From Pararge aegeria (Eukaryota > Arthropoda > Insecta > Lepidoptera > Nymphalidae): a stretch of DNA of 64,000 bases. Positions 29,830 to 42,382 of this stretch are shown here, in pieces; the first letter of the stretch is position 1; the number at the start of each line of letters is the position of its first letter. The notes under the pieces were generated by a model that was not told where the DNA came from, searched no databases, and saw nothing but the letters and a program-made list of their open reading frames with translations. The DNA lies in contig NC_053202.1 of NCBI RefSeq assembly GCF_905163445.1, positions 6,882,001-6,946,000 on the forward strand, written 5' to 3'. The position numbers and the translations under genes were made by a program.

Positions 29830-32585
29830 GACAGTGTGATGTCTGCAGGTATGAGGACGGATTAGATCGGTTTTTGAATTCGCAATGAGAATGTTTTATT
29901 CATGCCGCCGGAAAACGCTGATACTAAGACGTACAATTTAAATAAGTTATGTAAATTTGTTTGTTTAAATTTCTTGTTTTACCGTCATTCAAATAGGGTT
30001 TGGCCATATCCTTAAACGGGTTGGAAAATTACTCTTTTTTGACTAAGTCTAATAGAGTACTAGAATTATTCGAAGTTTTAAACTAAATATATACTCTTCG
30101 AATGAAAAGCTTTGACTACATGTGCAACAATTCTCGTCCATATTTTTTCTTTAATTTATTCACCAACCTTTTAATGTGATAGAAAACGAGCGAGAGAGTT
30201 TTTAAATACGTAATATATACATATATAACAATTTGTAGACATACTTATACATTTATATTCAAACTTGTGACAGTAAAGAAAAAAAGCAATAAATACATAA
30301 AACAGTGTTAAGGGGAAAACATGGAGACAAAAGTGCTTACGCCGTGGAGAAAGGTACCACTCAATCCTTTTTAAAAGATTAATATAAAGATTTTAACTTT
30401 TTTTCTGAGATGAACCTGAAAAATTTACATTGTATTTTACAAGCTAAAAGCTACTTTTTTAAGCTACTTTTTACTATTAACTAGGCCTTTGGCCTAGGCC
30501 AGTGAAAGTGCCAAAATCAGTATTATTTCTTCAAGTTTTTTGTTGCGTACTAGTACCAGCCTAAAGAAACATCCAGATAGACACATTGTTTTTTATAGCG
30601 TCTAATATACTTCTATTAAAAAGCTGTTATTATAAACAGATAATTCAAATCCACTTATTTTTTATGATATATATATGGGTAAGTACGCATTTTTCGTTAG
30701 TTTATTCGTTAGCATTTCACGGTTCAACGGTTGGATCGATGTCAGCGGACTCCGACACTTACGTTAAGTAGAATAGGACAGAGTATTGGGGGTTATTGTG
30801 GTAGAATTTTATCTCACAGGAAATCAAAAATTGTACGCTGACGATCTTAAATGCTACATTTAATTAAGAGCGTGACATCAGCGAACTAGAACCAAGATTG
30901 CAAATATGTATTTGGCTATTTTCTGAGTCATCTAGTACAGTATTATTTATTTATTTCAAGAAAAATATACGAGTATATTTGTTAAATAAACATAATAAAT
31001 ACATCTATAACAGAGGCGTAACAGAAATCTAATCGGGTTTATCGGTACCGGTATTCATCGTTCAGCGCTCCTAATTAGGAGTAGGCAAGTATTTTTTAAA
31101 GCTTCATACAAAATATTATGGATGAGTGAGGGTAGCTCTAAAAAATAATAATTGCGTTGCAGCTAGTAGGTGCTATTCATAAAACCTGTTCCACATGTCG
31201 CACTTCATCATTTGAGTTAACTGAACATAGGATGTTCCGGCTATATATTATTATTATATTTTTAGTTTGAAAGACAATTGTTGTAAGTGTATCCTTTACG
31301 TTTTTAGTATTGATTGTTATTTTAAAATAATCAGTAGTGCATTATAATTATGCCTTATTCCTTATACTATGCATTTTAATAAACAACTAAAAAACCGTAA
31401 TGCAAATGCAATGCAAAGAAGTATCTCTGTATTTTTTTCCATCCAGATGTTTTTACTGAATCCTGTTTTTACATCCAACAACAATTTATTCAGAAATCTG
31501 TGTAATAATAACTTAATCTGTTATCGCTGTAAATAACGATACCGATTTAACAATAAATGCCATTGTTATTTGAACCTCATTCTGGGATATTCAATATCTT
31601 AATTATATTTAAATAAAATTTTAAGATGATCGTAATATAGAAGATGTAGCCTCGAATACAAAATGAGCAAGTAAATAATTTTCATTTACCTGACGGTGAG
31701 TTTTCTTTGAGATGTTTTATTTGACTTGTTTCGCTTCTGCGTTTTTAAAGTATACATTTCTAAGAGCAAGGAAATCAGCTGCGGGAAACTTAGCAAATAA
31801 AGCGCATCTTCAATAATTAGAATGTTTTTCTTGAATTGCAAGCAGAAGTTCCTTTAGGAATAAATAAAAATACATTCTCGTTTGGAAACGGGAACCAATT
31901 AATTTTTTTAAATCGTATTTTTTTCTGATACGAACTTAATGAGCTTTAGAAGTGGGCTGAGGGTATTTAGTATTTTAATACAGGTACAAAGATACCTGAT
32001 ACTCTTCGTACATTAATTCATTACAATGAATAACATTAAAATAATATTTTAAAAACATCAGTATGCTAAAGTGGTATTATTGCTTTAGGGAAAGTAATTA
32101 ATGAGTGACATTTCCACTGTGCTACAATCTGCTGAGTTTGGCACATTCCACTGTGGCATCTTTCTGACCCAGATATGTTAAGATATAAAAGTACCTTCTT
32201 CAGACCTTGAATATGTACTTTAATTGTATAGTCCATTTTAAACGTTCCAGCTTTCAAAAGTGTTAGAAAGCAGGTTCTTTCTAGAGTACATAGAGAACAA
32301 AGTTGCTTTGAAATCTTTTAGATGTACATCCGCGTTGTTACGTTAAAATACCTTTTCCTCGTCTTAAAGTCAAAGCGTATTCCGAAGTTAAACTCGAATT
32401 TTGAAACGAAAATGTTCTGTTACGTTAATGATTTAGGACTCAGGTATTTTTGTTTAGTTTCAAGAAGCTTTATTACTTTCCAAGTTGTAAGAACTATGTT
32501 ATAAGTATGTTTGTTCTTTCTAAGTATTAAATAATGTTTTCATAGACTTACACTATTATTAGCTGATAATGATGGATAGATATTT
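29830..32585. other. Long AT-rich stretch without recognised gene or repeat
   Basis: Several short frames (about 60 codons) match nothing known and overlap poly-A/T tracts. This is the longest repeat-poor stretch in the window and may be relatively old, unique sequence. Confidence 0.5.
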
Positions 32586-32589
32586 TCAT

Positions 32590-32896
32590 CCGCGTCATTA
32601 TCAGCCGATTACCGACCTTCTACATGGTACAAGTCTACTCTCAGAGTGTTAAGGACTTCTAGGCTGTAGTCCACTACGCTTGACCAGTATGGATTGGTAG
32701 GTACACTTCACACGCCTTTAAGAATGTTATGAAGAACTCCTAGGCATGCAGGTTTCTTTACGATGTATTCCTTCACCGTTAAATTAAATGGTTTTAATAT
32801 CGTAGATAACTTCGGAAAGTTAGAGGTGCGTGCCGGGGATCGATCACGGGTCCCCGCAAGGAAGGTCGAAGCTGTAACCACTGGGCTATCTTCATA
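32590..32896 (-). mobile_element. SINE S3, antisense, diverged
   Basis: CATTATCAGCCGATTACCGA, TAGTCCACTACGCTTGACCA, GCATGCAGGTTTCTTTACGA and GAGGTGCGTGCCGGGGATCG, ending at the reversed A box CCACTGGGCTATC. More mutated than other S3 copies. Confidence 0.7.
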
Positions 32897-33530
32897 TTTT
32901 GATTAAATATGATAATGAAATTAAACTGGCTAAGCATAAACGATCTGTTCTTATTTGATTGCACCTGGTGCTAAGTAAAGACGCAGTCAAGTTAAGTTTC
33001 GCGGCGCGACGGTACAATATCGAAATTGTAAATTTTCCTCAGCCGGGAATCGAATCCGGATCGAATAAGTGGTTATTAAAAGCCAGTTAGAGCTTCATTA
33101 CTTTTCCAACTAATAAACGATGTCGTGTGCATCTAGCATGTTTATCTATAAATGTTTGTGGAAGTTTTTCGCAGTTCCCGAAGGATTTCCTTTATCACGA
33201 TACTTTTGATCACGTTCTAGTAAATTCGATACATGTCTCGGGGACACGAAAAACATAATAATTCCAACAGAGAAATATATAGAAACTTCGTATTATGAAT
33301 TGGTTTTTGAAAAGCTCGCGGGATTCGTTTATTTTCCTGAGATTGTAAAAGTCAGAAAGTAAGCAATGTTTTTCAAGAAAATACATAACTTCATAATAAC
33401 GTCAAATATATAATTTCATTTGCTTAAATCGGTTAGAAGCATAATACTTTAGGGTGTAAGTTATGTACTAGCTTTCGCCCGAGGCAATGTCCGCATTTGT
33501 TTGCGTTTCTTTCTTTACGGCAGTTAAATT
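32897..33530. other. No gene; weak tRNA-like head
   Basis: GCCGGGAATCGAATCCGG near 33041-33060 looks like a reversed B box. No SINE body recognised. Confidence 0.35.
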
Positions 33531-33696
33531 TAACTCAGGCCCCAGGTTTCTACGTGGCCTTACTAGCTACGCCAGGCGGCATTACGATCAGGCCAGACCA
33601 AAGAAACTTCTAAAATTATAAATTATTCACAAATTGCCGGGAACTGAACCCTAGATCTCCCATGAGTATACAGCGCTCGCCACTGCACTAACGGCG
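33530..33696 (-). mobile_element. SINE S2, antisense, partial
   Basis: GGTTTCTACGTGGCC, then CAGACCAAAGAAACTTC, AATTGCCGGGAACTGAACC and reversed head CTCGCCACTGCAC. The middle of the element is deleted. Confidence 0.5.
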
Positions 33697-33730
33697 TTTA
33701 AATCAAAATTTACTGAGTATAGTGCACATT

Positions 33731-33990
33731 TTGACAGCCGAATGGCGCAGTGGGCAGCGAACCTGCTTCCGAAGTCTAAAGCCGTAAAATTCCCACCACT
33801 GGGAAAGGTTTGTGTGATGAACATCAATGTTTTTCAGTGTCTGAGTGTTTATCTGTCTATAATAAATATGAATGTATATTAAATGCATAAAAATATACAT
33901 CAGCTAACTTAGTACTCATAACACAAGCTATACTTACTTCGGGGCTAGATGGCGATGTTTGTATTGTCGCGGTATATTTATTTATTTTTA
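33731..33990 (+). mobile_element. SINE S1
   Basis: Head GACAGCCGAATGGCGCAGTG. The B box is damaged (CCGTAAAATTCCC), so it is probably not transcribed. The body and TATTTATTTATT tail are intact. Confidence 0.75.
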
Positions 33991-34059
33991 TTTATAATGT
34001 ATATCACTCCGTTACATAGCATAGCTTTATGGATAGCTTATATAATTTCAGACGATTCA

Positions 34060-34330
34060 TCCTAGCTCCTATACTGGATGAAAGCTAAACTGGCAAAAGA
34101 CGGGGCAGATAGCTCGGAGAGCAGATGGACGTTGGGATCCCAATGTGCTGGAATGACGTACTGGTAAACGAAGCGTTCGTAGACCCCTGACGAGGTGGGC
34201 AAATGACATCAAGCGAGTCGCAGGGAGCCACTGGATCCAAGAGGTACCACAAGCCTGTGGTGATTGGAGCTTTCTGAAAAACATTTGTCCATCAGTGGAG
34301 GTCCATTGGTTGACATGATGATCCTGGCTC
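34060..34330 (+). pseudogene. RTE-type LINE C-terminal fragment
   Basis: In sense it corresponds to the AKL..A...W...VL..R.....GR...W..DIK.VAGS.W.QE pattern with frameshifts, and ends TTGACATGATGATCC. It is a diverged relative of the copy at 42.8 kb. Confidence 0.55.
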
Positions 34331-34859
34331 CGCCCATCTAACGCACAGTTTTAGTATAAAAGTGACCTTAACCTCACAAAAGAAACAATAGCAAACAAAG
34401 TCATTATTTCCCGATGAAAGTCTTGCTACAAGAATGGTATGCCACTATTTAGACAATGAAACAAAAGCCTGAAATAATCTCTTTCACAGAGTCTTTTGTC
34501 TAAGGGAGCATAGAGTACTGATTGCACAGAAGTCAGATTTATCTGACTAGTAGCTGATTTGAGTACGTCAATCGGTTACCTTAGTTCTCCTAAACTTCTT
34601 GTGGCGCTGTGAATATTGTGGGCATGGTACCAACGAAAGTGGCATTTTTTTTTCCTAATACAGTTTCTTACCTTAAAGGCTTATAATTATTAATTTCGTA
34701 AGATTCAATTTTTCGAAAAGAACAGCCCTGCTTCTACGATTTGATACATCTGCCGTGCTGTTCTTCTCATACACTTAGATAAACTAAAACTATATATAAA
34801 ATTAACATACTTGTAATAATTAAAACTAAAAATGTATAATCTACTCACTAGGTATTGTT
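34331..34859. other. No recognised feature
   Basis: AT-rich DNA; nothing recognised. Confidence 0.4.
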
Positions 34860-34866
34860 GAATTAT

Positions 34867-35118
34867 TTAAGGCCACTGAGGGTGGAGTTTGCCATGTCGG
34901 TGAAAGATTGCAAGACAGTTTCTTTTTCGCATCAGAGACCGCAGCTCATCGGGGGACGCCCCAAAGTGACTGCAAATGAACTCATGGTCTAGGCGGAGTC
35001 TTCCGAAGCGGGGACATTCCTGCAATAAATGGTCATGGGTTTGGCTGATGGGGTTGTTGCTCGGACACTTAAAGGCGACGTTCACCGTGATGTGGAAGCG
35101 GTGTACTATTATAAACAT
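34867..35118 (-). pseudogene. Possible LINE C-terminal zinc-knuckle-like fragment
   Basis: The minus frame contains THDHLLQECPRFGRLRLDHE. The C...H.L..CP.F...R motif resembles the CCHC-like segment after the polymerase in R1/jockey-type LINEs. No polymerase core is present. Identification is tentative. Confidence 0.4.
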
Positions 35119-35214
35119 GAAAAGATGTGGACAAGGAAACGTTTGTCTCTATAAGATATCTTTATCAGTTTACCTAAAGAGAGTTAGTGTGGGAGATGGA
35201 GATGGAAGGAGAAT

Positions 35215-35345
35215 GTTATCACTTGCGTGTAAAGTCTATCAATTCGCACTTGGCCAGCGTGGTGGACTTCGGCCAAAATCCTTGTTATTCCGAGAGAAGA
35301 CTGTTGTCCTGTAATGGTCGGCAATCTGTTGATGATAATGATACG
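35215..35345 (+). mobile_element. SINE S3 3' fragment
   Basis: GCACTTGGCCAGCGTGGTGG, GACTGTTGTCCTGTAATGGT and GATGATAATGAT tail. Confidence 0.5.
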
Positions 35346-35944
35346 TTTATGTACGTATCAATTTCTCAAAATGAAGATAATCAATTTGACGGAAATTTAA
35401 TTATAGTTGAAGATATAAATAGTTGTTATTAGTTGAACACTGAGTTGAACAATAATGCAAAAAGGCTGCATGGTGTAAAATAATCACCTCTATCAGCAAA
35501 TTAATCTATATAAAGTATCTCAGAGTCTTGTTCACTGTAATGACATTTGCGGTAGCAAAGACCGTAAAATTATGAGATTCACTCTACACATCATCACACA
35601 TGTCGACAGTTTATACAATTTTATCCTTTAATGCATTGCAATAGAGGCTATTTTATTATATCCCATTAAAAACATAGGTTTGCTGTTTACCGTACATGCG
35701 GGGAAGTAAGTTGATTTTATAAGTCTTTAGAGTCCCTTGAGGTTTTGAAATTTACTGGAATGAAAATAATAATATAGGAAAAGGTTCTTTGGCTCACCTG
35801 AGCTCTTATAAAACCAGGGTTCGATATTATATGGCTAAGGTTTACATCTTCTCTCTCATATTGATATTTGATAATATTTTTTATCGATTCTGAAAAATGG
35901 AACAGTTCTTCGGACCTCTTTGAGAATTACCTTCATTATTTATT
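35346..35944. other. No recognised feature
   Basis: AT-rich DNA. Confidence 0.45.
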
Positions 35945-36085
35945 ATTGCTTGGCAGATATCATTTTTAGCGATAAGTCCGCCTATCATAGGTACAACTAA
36001 AGCTATATGCTTTTCTTTGAAACATATTGGATTGTTTTTCTTGGTTTAAAGAAAAGTATAATCTATTTTTTTCTTTGTAGTCTTA
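35945..36085 (+). mobile_element. LINE 3' hairpin module, decayed
   Basis: TGCTTGGCAGATATCATTTT is followed by TAGCGATAAGTCCGCC. The left arm no longer pairs fully. Confidence 0.45.
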
Positions 36086-36194
36086 AATAACACTAACATT
36101 ACTCCTTTTAATTCTAATTGATTATTTATTATTTTATATCATCATCACCTCAACTAAAGGATCAATATCTAACAGTGAACGTTTTTTGAATGAA

Positions 36195-36305
36195 TCTTTG
36201 TCTGGTGAGAGGGTTTGCATTTTTGTGGCTGGTTATCATCTCACCGACAAAGGCGTGCAACCAAGCAATTTAGCGTTCCGATACGATGTCGCGTAGAAAC
36301 CGCTG
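36195..36305 (+). mobile_element. SINE S2 internal fragment
   Basis: CTGGTTATCATCTCACCGAC, GCAATTTAGCGTTCCGATAC and GATGTCGCGTAGAAACCG match the S2 body. Confidence 0.5.
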
Positions 36306-36354
36306 TCTCAAAAAGCTTCAATCTCAACGGTATTATACCACGGCTTAAGTCCGA

Positions 36355-36805
36355 GAAGTTTCCCACCTAACCAGTGACTCGGATAATTTTTCCATCCACT
36401 TATTGGTCTACCAAAGTTGCGTTTTTCTTCGCGGGTTAACTATTCCAGAAACAAGGAAGGACCCCACCGACCATCGGTATCCCAAACTATGTTGCCTGTC
36501 CATTGCCACATAGCGCAATTAAGATCGTAACATAACCGGACGCCATCCAAGCATAGCGGATTTAGTCAGAGATATGTTCTAGAACTTCATATCGTTTTCT
36601 TTTACAATGAAGAAGAAATATATAGAATTATTAATAATTAAAGTCTTTTTAACCTTATTTAGCAGCATTCAGCACATTGACTTATATCGCTATGTCGATA
36701 ACGTAGGTTTTCTTATAACCTAATTTCTAATTTGATCACGTACTCAGAGCATAATTCTCTCTCGCGGTGAATCTGAGCTTTCCTGTGAGGCCGAGAAAAG
36801 AAAAT
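36355..36805 (-). mobile_element. RTE-type LINE remnants, antisense
   Basis: Two pieces: 36355-36550 (ATCGGTATCCCAAACTATG, CTGTCCATTGCCACATAG) and 36690-36805 (AATTTGATCACGTACTCAGA, GAGCATAATTCTCTCTCGC). They correspond to the WQWAGH-to-GRPP part and the region coded just before it. Confidence 0.45.
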
Positions 36806-38555
36806 TAAAAAAGAGTTTACAGTACCATCGCAATAAATTTACAAAAAGGCCTACCCATCAATAATTCACAAAGTTAAGTACCTTCGTAGCTAAGTTACTT
36901 TTAAAGCTAAAAAAAGTATTGGGAAAAAGATTACTGCCATGAATAAGGAATGGTGAAAGTTTAAAGTGAACGCGAACTTCAATTCGACTTATTCGTAATC
37001 CGATTTGGAGATATTCATAATTTGTCGTCGCCAAGAGAAAAGACGGTTAATGTTGATCGCACATACAAGTACCGTAAAATTTGCGGAAGCTCTAACACCT
37101 TTTTAATGTCCCGTACACGGAGTGCTTGTTTTGTCTAATCCATTGTCTTATCCGCCTTTCTTTCTATCTACCTGTCAGTTCGTATGTATAACATAGCCAA
37201 AACTTTACAACTTAGATTCTATAAAGTTGATCTGAAATAAATATACGCCCAAGATATATAATAAATAATAATCGATCCATTCAGAGCTATAACTATCTTA
37301 TCTACACCTGGATTGTTTATTCTTAGAGATTATATAATAAAATAAATGTTACATACTCGTAGGTCAACGAAAATATTTATCAATAAAAAAAAATGGAACG
37401 AAAACATTGCTGCCAGATTTTTTAGGGGAATACACTGTAAATAAGTATTTTAAAATGGATTCAAGAAGATTTTATTATAGAAGAAAAAAAAAATCAGCAT
37501 TGAAAATTTGAATGCTGCAGCTGTTGCGGTTTTGTTGTTCTTGAGAAAGTATGCGATCAACTTAATTTTTCAAATATTCTTTGAATAATCATTATTATTT
37601 ATTTGGTTATTTTGTGGTTATACTATTACCCACTTTTGTAATAGTGCCAAAAGATTCTTGGAGGGATGTTTATAAAAAACGTATGGTGGGATCGTCGTAT
37701 AGGTACTGTATATTTAATTCCATCCATCCCCATCTAGCAACTAACTGAGTGTTATCATAAGGATCTATATCATAAGTTCTATCTAGATACTTAGAAATTA
37801 CTCACTAGAAATTACTCGCTACGTAAAAATAAATAAAATATGTAGGTACGGTAGTACTTACAGTAGCTTCATAATATATGTTTCTTTGTGGTACAAGATA
37901 TTTATCATTATAAAAGTACTTGGAAAATGGAAAGTTAATGGGAAATGATAAAAGTAGACTGGGTCTCCAACTAATATTTTTATTGAACTTAGAGTATGAC
38001 ATGCATATTACTTAACAATTATTAAGATGATATACACATATTAAAAACTGAAAAAAATATTTTCAATAATTCTATTATCAATTACATCTTCATCATGAGT
38101 TTTACAGCTTATAAATGTAACCAATATTTTATGGAGCACTCGCACGAATGAGTGATAGTCTATACAATACACGGTCTGCTGATGCGAACTATAGGCGCCG
38201 TCATATTGGCCTCGGCTGCTCTGACGAGCGCCTATTACTTTTTCCCTACTTCGCGGCCGACCGTCACGCGACATGCGACACACAGTCGAAAAAGTCTGAG
38301 GCGATGTCATAAAAGTTTCACTTAAAAAACGCTGATATTAACAAACGACTTACAAGAAACGGACATAAATTAATTATATCTGCATTTGTATGCCATTATA
38401 TTCTTTTGAGACAGGCTCTCTCTTGCCTGCAACTTTGAATGATAATTTGAAGGAATTCAGGCTTGTTAGTGTTCCGCATCACATGCCCAAATTATTCAAA
38501 CTTTCTTCTATTAATGGTTAAGTCTTACCCATACTCTAAAGCACAGGGCTATTCA
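36806..38555. other. No recognised gene
   Basis: AT-rich except a GC-richer patch near 38190-38300. The 89-codon frame there (38041-38310, minus) matches nothing I recognise. Confidence 0.45.
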
Positions 38556-38561
38556 GTTTTT

Positions 38562-38820
38562 AGGGCCGAGTGGCGCAGTGGGCAGCGACCCTGCTTTCGC
38601 AGTCCAAGGCTGTGGGTTCGATTCAAACAACTGTAAAATGTTTGTGTGATGAAAATGAATGTTTTTCAGTGTCTCGGTGTTTATCTGTATATTATAAGCT
38701 TTTAAGTAAGTATATTATTTATAAAAATATTTATCAATCATCGTAGCATCCATAACACAAGCTACGCATACTTTGGGGCTAGATGGCGATGTGTGTATTG
38801 TCATAGTATATTTATTTATC
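38562..38820 (+). mobile_element. SINE S1
   Basis: Head GGCCGAGTGGCGCAGTGGGC and B box GGTTCGATTC. The body has TTTTTCAGTGTCTCGGTG and GGGGCTAGATGGCGATG. Tail TATTTATTTATC. Confidence 0.8.
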
Positions 38821-39279
38821 TAGTATACGGTCTGCAGAAGTAAAGCTTTTTATGTTCTGTTGTTTTCAAATATAAGTACTCTATAATATTAGCTCCCTGA
38901 TGAAATTTTAAAATTGGCAAAGCTTGTTTCTCCCTCGCGGAAACCAACTGGCACGTTTTTATTTCCACGTTTGAAGTTGAAAACGGAAAATATGACGGGC
39001 AATATTGAAGAAAATCATAATTCCTCGACTTATATAGCCTGAAAATCCCATTTCCAGTTTTAAAAATATATTTAGACGGTCAAAAATTGTGGCACTCAGC
39101 GGATATCTAAAGTGAAAGAAACGATGAGAATTTGTTAACTTTTGCGAGTTACTTTCAAAAGAACGCAAATGTACCTACATTTGGGAGGAAATTATTACAG
39201 TCATGGATGAAAAATGGCGAAAGTTAGAGACTCAATGTTAAAGAGACTGAGAGTCCAAATGACCAAGTCTTAGTCAAAT
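38821..39279. other. No recognised feature
   Basis: AT-rich DNA; short frames unassigned. Confidence 0.4.
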
Positions 39280-39340
39280 CCTACTTTAATAATATTATAA
39301 ATGTGATGCACTTTCACGTTTATAATATTATTAAAGTAGG
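39280..39340. repeat. 27-bp-arm inverted repeat
   Basis: CCTACTTTAATAATATTATA... and its reverse complement pair with one mismatch around a short loop. Confidence 0.8.
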
Positions 39341-39618
39341 ATGTTTGTTATATTATGATGAAATTCGGCACGCATGTAGCCTTTTTATCCAGCTTGCTTA
39401 AGTAGTTTTCGAGGGAAGATTGAAAAATGTTCACGAGCTAAGCCGCGGGCAGACAGCTTTGAAAATTGGTACGCATGTCACCTATGCTATGGAAAAAGAC
39501 ATGTACTTTCTCTAGCTTTCTCTCAAATAGTTCCCGTGGAAGGGTTCAAAATTGTAAACGAAGCTTTACACCCATTTCTGAAGTCCACGCAGACGAAATC
39601 GCGGGCAGAAGCTAGTAT
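39280..39618 (+). mobile_element. H4 Helitron-like element with duplicated inverted start
   Basis: Ends GACGAAATCGCGGGCAGAAG then CTAG and T. The body has GCATGTAGCCTTTTTATCC and AATAGTTCCCGTGG, as at 48.2 kb. The start lies in an inverted repeat (39280-39306 with 39313-39340, one mismatch), so the left terminus is doubled head-to-head. Confidence 0.55.
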
Positions 39619-39721
39619 TATATATACGAGTAGCTATCGACCTCGTCAACGTTCAAATAGTATTTTTTTGTGAACAGATTCTAAGAAAATTTCTTAAAAA
39701 TAGTTGAACGGGTACGTCGTC

Positions 39722-39872
39722 ATCATTATCATCATATCAGCCCAATTACCTTACCTTAATTATTTAGTATATTTATTTAAGATATTTTAATTAGTTGAAA
39801 CGTACATAACTTAGAATCTTCGGGGTGCTTGCTGGGATTCACGAGTACCACTGGGCTATCGCCGCTTCAATT
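39722..39872 (-). mobile_element. SINE S3, antisense, internally deleted
   Basis: Tail CATTATCATCATATCAGCCC and head region GGGGTGCTTGCTGGGATTC...CCACTGGGCTATCGCCGC are joined with the central half missing. Confidence 0.55.
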
Positions 39873-40509
39873 AAAATCTGTATATAAAGTTAAATACGCA
39901 ATTTTCGAAAACGTCGGTCCGTGTGATCGATATAGTTAAGGTTAAGCGACAAGAGAGGTAAACCCGTAAACAAACGATTTAATGGAACAAGCAAGTTTAA
40001 GGGCTGACCCGGAATTGGATCTTTCTTCCAAGAACCCTCAATAATTCTTTGAGGTAAGTGGACGCAATCATGCGTTAAGGGTCGTGAAGTTGGGTACTTG
40101 CCTTCCCTTCTCTGAATAATAGGATACAATGGGTGACTGATAGATTTATTGACACAAAGCGAAACCGTTTAAAGTTATACTTATTTACAAGTGAGTTTTT
40201 TCGGGCTCTTAACACAATGCGTTTTTATTTATTTTATGTGATTTGAACTTTTGTTCGTAATTGATTTTCGTGTTCTGTATTATTCTTGTTTATAGTGAAC
40301 TAGTTTTGACTTCGGTTTTAGGCTGATCGTCTAAACCTAGAAGTGTTATTGTAATCTGAAACCTGAAGCTGGCAAATTAAATTTAATAGCGAAATCGATT
40401 TTCTATGTTATTGCCATTGAACGTGTACAATTATGCGAATTAATTTTAGTAATAGTGAGCTTGACCGAGTTCGTCTGGGGAAATAGTACCGTCATTCTTT
40501 CTTTATATT
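39873..40509. other. No recognised feature
   Basis: A 79-codon minus frame at 39890-40129 is unassigned. Confidence 0.4.
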
Positions 40510-40790
40510 AATAGCGGGCAAACGAGTTGGTCACCTGATGTCAAGTGATCTGCCGTCCATAAAGCTGCAGGACCAGAGGAGCAACCGATACTTTGCCGGA
40601 TTTTAAGGAGTTTGTTTATTCCTTGAATAACCCTAGATAATATTTTTGAGGAAACATATCAGATAGGAGATTGTTCCACAATTTGCAAGTGCGTGGTAGA
40701 AATGATCTAGTATTGCGAATAGTAGAAGAATACCAGGCATCCAGATGATGAGGATGGAATTTATGTATACGGCGTGAGATGCTGATCTGC
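40510..40790 (-). pseudogene. LINE C-terminal fragment, frameshifted
   Basis: The minus strand matches the 27.0 kb copy (SFLPRTCKLWNNLP, then shifted frames) and shares the GCGGGCAAACGAG start on the plus strand. Small deletions break the frame. Confidence 0.55.
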
Positions 40791-40794
40791 TATT

Positions 40795-41015
40795 GCTTAT
40801 TTCTGTCGCTAAACAGCATTGCTTATTTTTGCCGCTAATCAGCATTACTGTGTTCCAGTCTGAAAGGCGAGGTTGCCGGTGTAATTAAAGATACATTACG
40901 CCTACGTCAGGTGATAGACACAGGGTGGCAGTTTGTAGAGCGTCATGCCCTGATAAGTGTTGGTGGTTGGTGATTGTTTACCACTTACCATCAGGTAGGC
41001 CATCTGCTTACAAGA
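40795..41015 (-). mobile_element. Family A copy, antisense
   Basis: TTATTTTTGCCGCTAATCAG, GTGTTCCAGTCTGAAAGG, GACACAGGGTGGCAGTTTGT and ACTTACCATCAGGTAGGCCA are all present. It is the most complete antisense copy. Confidence 0.55.
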
Positions 41016-41149
41016 CTTATTATGATTGGTAGGGTGGAGGCGATCGGTGCGCCTCATCGATGCAAGGGTTCGAAAAACTCAACTTTTTAAGCACTGAGCT
41101 GGTACCTTTTGACCATTTCTTAAAAATGGAACCAATACCTAGCAATTTT

Positions 41150-41225
41150 TCATTCGACCCGGAAGTCTAACGCCGGCCTTTTTTATAAAAATGATATTTA
41201 GACCACTAAACCACTAGGCAGTTAT
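41150..41225 (-). mobile_element. tRNA-like SINE head, antisense
   Basis: CATTCGACCCGGAAGTC and GACCACTAAACCACTAGGCA are reversed B and A box remnants of a SINE type not otherwise seen in the window. Confidence 0.35.
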
Positions 41226-41241
41226 GATAATTTATTATTTA

Positions 41242-41632
41242 CTAGCGTACCCAGCCCGCTTCGCCGAGCTAGATTTTGCTTTAATTTATTTAAACAATAA
41301 ACTTACATCATTAAATTTTTAATTTAAGTCTCATAATATATTAAATCATTTATTTCTCTCCGTATTCATTCTCTTCTATTCTCTTCTCGAGCGGGTGAAG
41401 ATCATTATCTACACCCATGTACACCAAACTATAGAATATCATCATAGTAAATAAAAGCTGTATTTGACAGTTCAACAATAGGAGTGCTCCGATCGTCACC
41501 AAACTGTACAGGATTACTCGCCATGTCAATGCGGAGATTCCCTGAAAGTTTCATTGAAATCGGTCCAGCCGTTTCGAAGCCTATACGGAACTTATCCACA
41601 CACTTTCTCTTTTATATATATAGATAGATAGA
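41242..41632 (-). mobile_element. H3 Helitron, complete
   Basis: On the plus strand it starts CTAGCGTACCCAGCCCGCTT with the 3' hairpin and ends TATATAGATAGATAGA. Flanks are A and T. It matches the 27.74 kb copy over its whole length with small indels. Confidence 0.85.
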
Positions 41633-42047
41633 TTTATTATGTGACACAAATTGATCTTCATAAGGTATAAGATATAATCTTCTTTGCTCTAATGATATTT
41701 GTGGCAGCAAACAGCGTAAAGTTATGAAATGTATACCCCAACAAATAATATATTACACGTATGTATTTGTAAAATGTGATCAAGCGTATGCAGATCTTAT
41801 TGCTATAAAAATAAAAGTCATTTCGGTATACAGACAATTGTATAGCGGTAGACGTATCTACGTGTTGTCACGTAGCGTTGATTTTATGTCTTTGATTCCT
41901 TGGGGGGCTTAAAAAATCACTCGAATGGAATAATATAGATGACAGTTTTATTCCTTCCATAATATTATAAATTCGAATGTGTCTGTTTTCTTAGGTGTTA
42001 TGGCTGAAGTTAAGGAAAATCAGTTACACCGCTAAATTCATCTTACT
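41633..42047. other. No gene; short Helitron-like start at 41957
   Basis: CATAATATTATAAATTCGAA near 41958 resembles an H4 left end. Otherwise AT-rich. Confidence 0.35.
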
Positions 42048-42120
42048 TTTCCGGGGGTCGAAATCAGTCCCTCCCGAGAGGGGGGCCCAGGTGTTAACCA
42101 CTAGGTTATCTCCGCTCTAT
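42048..42120 (-). mobile_element. tRNA-like SINE head, antisense
   Basis: The minus strand reads AGCGGAGATAACCTAGTGG (A box). GATTTCGACCCCC is a degraded B box. The body is missing. Confidence 0.45.
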
Positions 42121-42382
42121 TTATACATAGATCATCGTGATAGCCAAAATTCTCAATCCCTATAGGTCTATACTGAAAATCAGCGTTTCAGTATTTTATT
42201 TAAACCGTAACGAATAGCTCTAAGTAGGTGAATCTTGGCAAAAGTAATGCCAACTATTACTAACATTAAGTGTATTTTTAGACTTGTATAACTAAAGCAA
42301 AGTTTTTTTTTTTTTTTTTCTTTGATTTTGGTATTTTAACCACCCCTAATATCAGATGTTTTCTGTCGCGCACTTGCAAATT

